Below, in pieces: positions 59,844 through 64,000 of a stretch of DNA of 64,000 nt (the first letter of the stretch is position 1; each line of letters opens with the position of its first letter). The DNA is from an uncultured bacterium (GTDB lineage: Bacteria; Cyanobacteriota; Vampirovibrionia; Gastranaerophilales; Gastranaerophilaceae): contig CATXCB010000004.1 of NCBI GenBank assembly GCA_958366705.1, forward strand, positions 1-64,000. The letters run 5' to 3'. The notes beneath the pieces were generated by a model. That model was not told the DNA's origin. It was given only the letters and a program-made list of their open reading frames with translations, and did not search any database. A program made the translations under genes and the position numbers.

Positions 59844-60560
59844 ATGTATAACTTACAGGCAATAATTTCAAAAGGTACAAATAACGCACTTATTCAATTT
59901 GAGCGTTTCGGACAAATTGCAAATAATTTATCCAACGTAAATACTACAGGGTATAAAAAAGTAACTTTTGAACAAATTCTAAAAGAAGACGGCTACTTGA
60001 CAGGAGCTGTTAGAACAGATTATTCTCAAGGCTCTATCCGTATTACGAGCAATCCTTACGATGTTGCTATAGATGGCCCGGGATTTATTCCTGTAGTATC
60101 ACCGTCAGGTGAAGTTCAGTATACAAGAGACGGAGCTTTTAAGCAGGGTAAAAACGGCTACTTAACAACCAGCGATGGTTGGATTGTCGGCGAAGGTATT
60201 CAAATTCCGTCAAATTGTTTCAAATTTGAGATTAAACCGAATGGTGATGTTCTGGCTTATGGTGCAAGAGGGGACAAAGCTAAAAAAATAGGAACAATTC
60301 CGCTTGTACGTTTTGATAATCCTGACGGAATGCAGTCAGCTGATATGAATAGATTGATTGCAACGGAAAATGCCGGTGAATGCAGATTGGTAAAAAACCA
60401 TGACAGCATTAAACAAAATAATCTTGAAAGAGCAAATGTAAGTATTTTTCAATCTGCAACAGACCTTTTAAGATTGAATGCTTCAATGCTTGCAAGTATG
60501 CAGATGCTTAAACTTGCAGATACTATGTACAATAAATCAATTAACATCAGAGAAGGTTAA
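59844..60560 (+). CDS. Flagellar basal-body rod protein FlgG-like
   Basis: This 238-residue protein has a canonical N-terminal rod motif I-A-N-N-L-S-N-V-N-T-T-G-Y-K near 25-38. A FlgG central segment N-P-Y-D-V-A-I-D-G-P-G-F near 71-82 and Y-T-R-D-G-A-F near 92-98 follow. The C-terminal helix is amphipathic. It is slightly shorter than typical FlgG (about 260), so FlgF is an alternative. It begins 17 bases after the upstream rod gene. Confidence 0.87.
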   Translation: MYNLQAIISKGTNNALIQFERFGQIANNLSNVNTTGYKKVTFEQILKEDGYLTGAVRTDYSQGSIRITSNPYDVAIDGPGFIPVVSPSGEVQYTRDGAFKQGKNGYLTTSDGWIVGEGIQIPSNCFKFEIKPNGDVLAYGARGDKAKKIGTIPLVRFDNPDGMQSADMNRLIATENAGECRLVKNHDSIKQNNLERANVSIFQSATDLLRLNASMLASMQMLKLADTMYNKSINIREG

Positions 60561-60588
60561 TAATTAAACTTATTGAAAGGTGTGAAAA

Positions 60589-60936
60589 ATGTATACATCA
60601 TTAGATAGCATGGGTAAAGTTTCACTTATGTTGGACTTAATATCACAAAGGCAAAGAGCCATTGGTTCAAACATTGCTAACGTTGATACTCCGGGTTATA
60701 TCAGGCAGGATATAAGTTTCGGGCAATATTTGAGTACAATGAATAGTCCGCTGGAAACAAGGCTGTCAGAAAAACTCGGGCCATCAGCAATTGCTACCGA
60801 ACAAGAAGAAGGGCCGATAAATCCTGCAAATGAACTTTTGCAAATGCAGGAGAATTCTCTAATGTATTCAATGGCAACACGCAGAATGACAAATATTGTA
60901 ACTGAAATGAAAACAGTTATAAATGTAGGTAAATAA
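60589..60936 (+). CDS. flgB: Flagellar basal-body rod protein FlgB
   Basis: This proximal rod protein has 115 residues, a little below the usual 130-140. The motif S-N-I-A-N-V-D-T-P-G-Y near 25-35 is canonical. The C-terminus S-M-A-T-R-R-M-T-N-I matches the D0 helix. AAAGGTG precedes the ATG. Order flgG-like, flgB, flgC with about 20-28 base gaps indicates one operon. Confidence 0.9.
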   Translation: MYTSLDSMGKVSLMLDLISQRQRAIGSNIANVDTPGYIRQDISFGQYLSTMNSPLETRLSEKLGPSAIATEQEEGPINPANELLQMQENSLMYSMATRRMTNIVTEMKTVINVGK

Positions 60937-60955
60937 TTAAGGATGGTGAAATAAA

Positions 60956-61399
60956 ATGGGTATACTTGAATCAATGGATATGGGAGCACAAGCTCTACGA
61001 GTTCATGGAAAAAGAATTGATGTTCACGCAAAAAACATTGCTAACCTTGACACCCCTAATTATGTTAGAAAAATTCCTGTATTAAATGCGACAGATGATA
61101 TTTCATTTCATGGCATTATGAACACTATGAAAGAAGATGTTTTTGGAGTAGGGACTTTGCCTTATTTACAAGGTGGAGTAAACTTTTCAGGTGTCGTAGA
61201 AGACCCTACACTCGGACAAAAAATTTATAAACCGGGACACCCTGATGCTGATGAAAACGGTTATATAAGAGCTTCTAACGTTAATGCCATGGTTGATATA
61301 GCCGATGCTTTGATGGCTCAGAGAGCTTATGAAGCTAACCTTGCGCTTGTAAATATTTCAAAATCAATGGCGCAAAGAGCTCTGGAAATCGGTAAATAA
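60956..61399 (+). CDS. flgC: Flagellar basal-body rod protein FlgC
   Basis: This 147-residue protein has the expected length for FlgC. N-terminal K-N-I-A-N-L-D-T-P-N-Y near 24-34, central H-P-D-A-D-E-N-G-Y near 99-107, then N-V-N-A-M-V-D-I-A and the C-terminal M-A-Q-R-A-Y-E-A-N-L are all family marks. GGATGGTG is the likely ribosome site. fliE does not follow, as it often does elsewhere. Confidence 0.93.
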   Translation: MGILESMDMGAQALRVHGKRIDVHAKNIANLDTPNYVRKIPVLNATDDISFHGIMNTMKEDVFGVGTLPYLQGGVNFSGVVEDPTLGQKIYKPGHPDADENGYIRASNVNAMVDIADALMAQRAYEANLALVNISKSMAQRALEIGK

Positions 61400-61444
61400 T
61401 TTGAGTTTTTATCTGTAAGAAAAACCACTGTAAAAAGGGGAAAA

Positions 61445-62413
61445 ATGAATAACATAGATTTAATGGACAAATATAAAGGTGAATTTGCCGTAAAATTTGA
61501 ACAATTCATGGAAAACAATCTTTCCTCTTTAAAAGAGGAACAAAAGAAATATGGGTTTGATTTGAGCTTGTTTCCTTTTTTATTATGTTTTAGTGGTTTT
61601 GTTTTGATTTTACTGACTGATTATCCTCGCTATACCTTATTTTTTCAATGTTTTTACTCAACTGTATATTTGTTTGTTGCTATAATTTTATGGGTATATC
61701 TATCGAATAAATGTTATCAACAAGAATTAAAAAATAAAGTCTATGCACCGTTTTTGAATATTTTTGGAAATTTGCGTTATAATAAAACTCAATTAATCCC
61801 TGACAGTGTATTAGAAAAATCAGACCTATTTGATAAATTCTTTAAGACACATGCCATAGAGAAATTTGGTGGCTGGCATAATAATGTTAAATTTAAAATA
61901 AATAAATTTAAAATTTGTAGATTTAAAAAAGGAATGGATATCTATAAATTTTATAAATACAGACCGTATAAAGGTATTGTTTTGCATTTTAGAATGAAGA
62001 AACATTTTAATGCAAGATTACTTATTTTTCCAAAAAATTTTGAAAGAAGCATACTGTCAAATTATGAAAGAATTGTTGTGGAGGGTGAAAACTTTAATAA
62101 CCACTATGATATATGGGTTGAAAAAACATCTCGAGATGATTCCCGTCATAATGATGTGAAGTATTTATTGAATACTGCATTCTTAGATAAATTTATCCAA
62201 CTCAAAACAACTTTTAAAGCAAAGAGTATCAAATGTTCTGTATATGGAGATTCAATATTAATCTTTTTGGAGAGCAATAAAGATTTGATCAGGTTGAGTC
62301 ATTTGTTCAAAAGAATAGATGATATAAATCAATATAAACATTTGTTTTATGAATTTGCATCAGTATTTTCGTTTATTGATGTTTTGAATCTATCAAGTAA
62401 AACAAAATTGTAA
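61445..62413 (+). CDS. DUF3137-like membrane protein
   Basis: This 322-residue protein has two N-terminal membrane helices (about 40-57 and 62-85) and a cytoplasmic domain. The pattern resembles DUF3137: L-I-P-D-S-V-L-E-K-S-D-L-F near 115-127, G-I-V-L-H-F-R near 176-182, L-L-I-F-P-K-N-F near 192-199 and F-I-E-type strand I-L-I-F-L-E near 275-280. Function unknown. It follows flgC by 45 bases in the same direction, but AAAAGGGG and its own ATG suggest it may only be a neighbour. Confidence 0.65.
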   Translation: MNNIDLMDKYKGEFAVKFEQFMENNLSSLKEEQKKYGFDLSLFPFLLCFSGFVLILLTDYPRYTLFFQCFYSTVYLFVAIILWVYLSNKCYQQELKNKVYAPFLNIFGNLRYNKTQLIPDSVLEKSDLFDKFFKTHAIEKFGGWHNNVKFKINKFKICRFKKGMDIYKFYKYRPYKGIVLHFRMKKHFNARLLIFPKNFERSILSNYERIVVEGENFNNHYDIWVEKTSRDDSRHNDVKYLLNTAFLDKFIQLKTTFKAKSIKCSVYGDSILIFLESNKDLIRLSHLFKRIDDINQYKHLFYEFASVFSFIDVLNLSSKTKL

Positions 62414-62433
62414 ATTTCATATATAATATAAGT

Positions 62434-62841
62434 ATGCGGATATCAAAGTTTAAAAAATATATTACCTGGAATATTATTTCACTACTGGGGTATATAAGTA
62501 TCATTATCACAATTTCATTTTTGGTAATGCTTAGTTTATCATCAACACAGCTGAATATGCGTGTTGATTTGAACAAATTTATATATGAATATATTTTTAA
62601 TCATCTTGTTTCGCCGTATATTTCAGTATATAAAATTCAACTGGGTACTATAATTTTGTTATTGCTTGGCTCTATTGCAGAGAAAAAATACTATGAGGAC
62701 AATGAATCCTATGGATTCAGGATATTTGAAGACAATGAAAAGGCATATTCTAACTTTTTTATAATAGGTTTGATATTAAATTTTTGTCCATTATATATGT
62801 TTTCATTGTATATAATAAGTATAATAATGAAAATATTTTAA
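62434..62841 (+). CDS. Small membrane protein of unknown function
   Basis: This 135-residue protein has hydrophobic helices near 10-35, 60-85 and 105-133, with an acidic segment (Y-E-D-N-E-S-Y-G) between the last two. No family is recognised. It starts 20 bases after the DUF3137-like stop, so the two probably share a transcript. Confidence 0.55.
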   Translation: MRISKFKKYITWNIISLLGYISIIITISFLVMLSLSSTQLNMRVDLNKFIYEYIFNHLVSPYISVYKIQLGTIILLLLGSIAEKKYYEDNESYGFRIFEDNEKAYSNFFIIGLILNFCPLYMFSLYIISIIMKIF

Positions 62842-62894
62842 AATATTTATGCTATACTAAAATAGAAACAAATTTTGACAATTAAATAAATTAT

Positions 62895-62978
62895 GTCGAT
62901 GTGGCGGAATGGTAGACGTGCATGCTTGAGGTGCATGTGGAGAGATCCGTGGGGGTTCAAGTCCCCCCATCGACACCA
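62895..62978 (+). tRNA. tRNA-Leu (anticodon GAG)
   Basis: This is an 84-base class II tRNA with encoded CCA. Acceptor stem GTCGATG pairs with CATCGAC (7 of 7), discriminator A, CCA at 62976-62978. Anticodon stem CATGC/GCATG encloses loop TTGAGGT, giving U33 and anticodon GAG. The variable arm is long, and the T arm is GGGGG-TTCAAGT-CCCCC. It reads CTC/CTT Leu codons. Confidence 0.96.
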
Positions 62979-63021
62979 TAAAAAAGCTTAACGACATTTT
63001 AGGAGTTTATATCGGTTATAA

Positions 63022-63480
63022 GTGATGAATAATTTTGAAAATATTGAAACTTTAAAAAATAAATTTAACTGGGGAGCGTTTTTTCTCGGTTGGATATGGG
63101 GATTATTTAATAAGTCTTATATAACTCTAATATCCTTGCCGGTGTCTTTAATTCCAAAAATCGGAGGGTTACTTAATCTGATTTTAGCAATTTATTTTGG
63201 AATAAAAGGTAATGAGTGGGCTTTAAAGAACAAAAAGTTTAATTCCTCTTTTAGTTTTGTAAAGTATCAAAAGATATTATCTTTATTTGGTTTTTTGTTT
63301 TCTTCTACACTTATTATATTAACTTTGATTGGCAGAGAGTTATCAGCTCTGCATCCTGCGGGATATGATTTTGGTACCACTAGAGCTATAGTTCAGTTAT
63401 TTGCGGCTTTATTAATATTTATTTATGTTATCACACTGCCATTTCTTATTATAATTGCATGCAAAAAAGAAAGAAATTAG
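63022..63480 (+). CDS. DUF2628-like small membrane protein
   Basis: This protein of 151-152 residues starts at GTG 63022 or, more likely, the adjacent ATG 63025. The start N-K-F-N-W-G-A-F-F-L-G-W-I-W-G-L matches DUF2628-type proteins, as does Y-F-G-I-K-G-N-E-W-A near 58-67. Three or four membrane helices follow. Function unknown. The stop codon lies within the terminator stem. Confidence 0.65.
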   Translation: MMNNFENIETLKNKFNWGAFFLGWIWGLFNKSYITLISLPVSLIPKIGGLLNLILAIYFGIKGNEWALKNKKFNSSFSFVKYQKILSLFGFLFSSTLIILTLIGRELSALHPAGYDFGTTRAIVQLFAALLIFIYVITLPFLIIIACKKERN

Positions 63481-63513
63481 GGTGCAGTAACAATCTGCAC
63501 CCTAATTTCTTTC
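63469..63513 (+). terminator. Long perfect terminator hairpin
   Basis: A 19-bp stem (63469-63487 with 63495-63513) has a 7-base loop and overlaps the stop codon of the preceding gene. It would work on both strands. Confidence 0.88.
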
Positions 63514-63653
63514 CAATTATGCAATCATATGGTGACTTTGAGTAAATATTAATAAATGTAACAAAAATGTAATAATTATAGCCTGTTTTCTAAAGATTAT
63601 TAAACTACATGCCGAAACTTATAATGTGAGTAAAATATAAGGAGAACCGAAAT

Positions 63654-64000
63654 ATGGCAATCGAGTTTAATAAATTCAACAACGGTTATAATAACTATAA
63701 CTTTGCTATCGGTCAACAAGCAGCTAAAGATGCTAAAAAAGCTGAAGAATCAAAGGAAGTAGAAAAAAGTAATGTTGTTTTTAAAGGATTAAAAAACGAT
63801 ACAGATTTATTAACACAAAATCCGCAAGGAATTTATGGTGCAAGTTTAACAAAATTTACACCGGAAGATAAAACATTGGCAGACAGTACAAATGCTATCT
63901 TAGCAAGTCTTGGATATTCTTATAAGGTATCTGCCGCTCAGGTTGCAAGTGTTACTAATGGCGTAAATAATGTTGTTCTACCGGGTATGAAATCTGCTGA
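63654..64000 (+). CDS. Uncharacterised protein, cut by window edge
   Basis: The ATG at 63654 has AAGGAGA 9 bases upstream and a TATAAT box at 63620-63625. The frame runs 115 codons to the window end without a stop. The start is Asn/Tyr-rich, then a Lys/Glu/Ala-rich segment (about 21-40), V-V-F-K-G near 42-46 and a region rich in Thr, Ser and Ala. No signal peptide is present. Family unknown. Confidence 0.65.
   Translation, partial: MAIEFNKFNNGYNNYNFAIGQQAAKDAKKAEESKEVEKSNVVFKGLKNDTDLLTQNPQGIYGASLTKFTPEDKTLADSTNAILASLGYSYKVSAAQVASVTNGVNNVVLPGMKSA

Noticed and set aside
63541..63653. Full promoter for the truncated last gene
   Set aside because: TATAAT is clear at 63620, but the -35 position holds only TTATTA, so only the -10 box is reported.

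Overview
The window is low-GC bacterial DNA with dense genes, standard code and AGGAG-type ribosome sites. Several traits point to a non-photosynthetic relative of cyanobacteria, most likely a gut Gastranaerophilales/Vampirovibrionia ("Melainabacteria") genome. These are an R3H-domain AAA ATPase of the cyanobacterial Ycf45 type, an AMIN-like surface protein, an Omp85-Skp pair with LptF/G (so a two-membrane cell), a short rod-gene cluster of flagellar type, and many prepilin-like genes with the leader K-K-A/G-F-T-L-x-E. The assignment is inference from gene content. No transposase, integrase, CRISPR array or rRNA was seen. One tRNA, Leu(GAG), is present.

Layout. Positions 1-7.5 kb: the edge of a poly-G-initiated gene, gatA, lineage-specific proteins, LptF/G, a prepilin gene switched off by a poly-G tract, a Spy-like protein and Mini-RNase III. 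7.9-16.5 kb: an Ala-Asp repeat protein, recA with an upstream HTH gene, four tandem prepilin genes, the Ycf45-like ATPase, and an HTH/prepilin-pseudogene pair. 16.5-26.3 kb: a CorC/CNNM transporter, the grpE-dnaJ-propeller-methyltransferase operon, Nudix, HAD and ispF. 26.3-33.2 kb: two further HTH/prepilin divergent pairs, an acyltransferase, ffh and fba. 33.2-42.8 kb: mutL, an orphan DNA methylase, a sugar-binding protein, a large AMIN-like protein, era and an SGNH hydrolase. 42.9-46.7 kb: a Met-rich micro-ORF and a cluster of small regulators with a DUF2513 gene. 46.7-52.4 kb: rsmI, Omp85, Skp, uridine phosphorylase, and a soluble protein joining a DUF4177-like domain to the FlhA cytoplasmic domain. 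52.9-58 kb: CtpA, a secreted HExxH protein, a TPR protein, FtsB/DivIC and an outer-membrane-like protein. 58-64 kb: a Spy-like protein, rod proteins (two FlgF/G-like, FlgB, FlgC), a DUF3137 protein, tRNA-Leu, a DUF2628-like protein and a partial gene.

The most unusual theme is how the prepilin-like genes are controlled. Eight prepilin loci lie in the window, and the edge gene may be a ninth. Three lie divergent from a small HTH gene, with operator-like repeats between them. One has a poly-G tract right after its start, one G short of the reading frame. Two carry an interspersed repeat translated as part of the leader, ending exactly at the K-A-A-F-T-L cleavage region, and one of these is stopped by a single nonsense codon. 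Interspersed repeats, with consensus ends such as TCATTCTGA and TCAGAATGA, fill most of the larger intergenic gaps.
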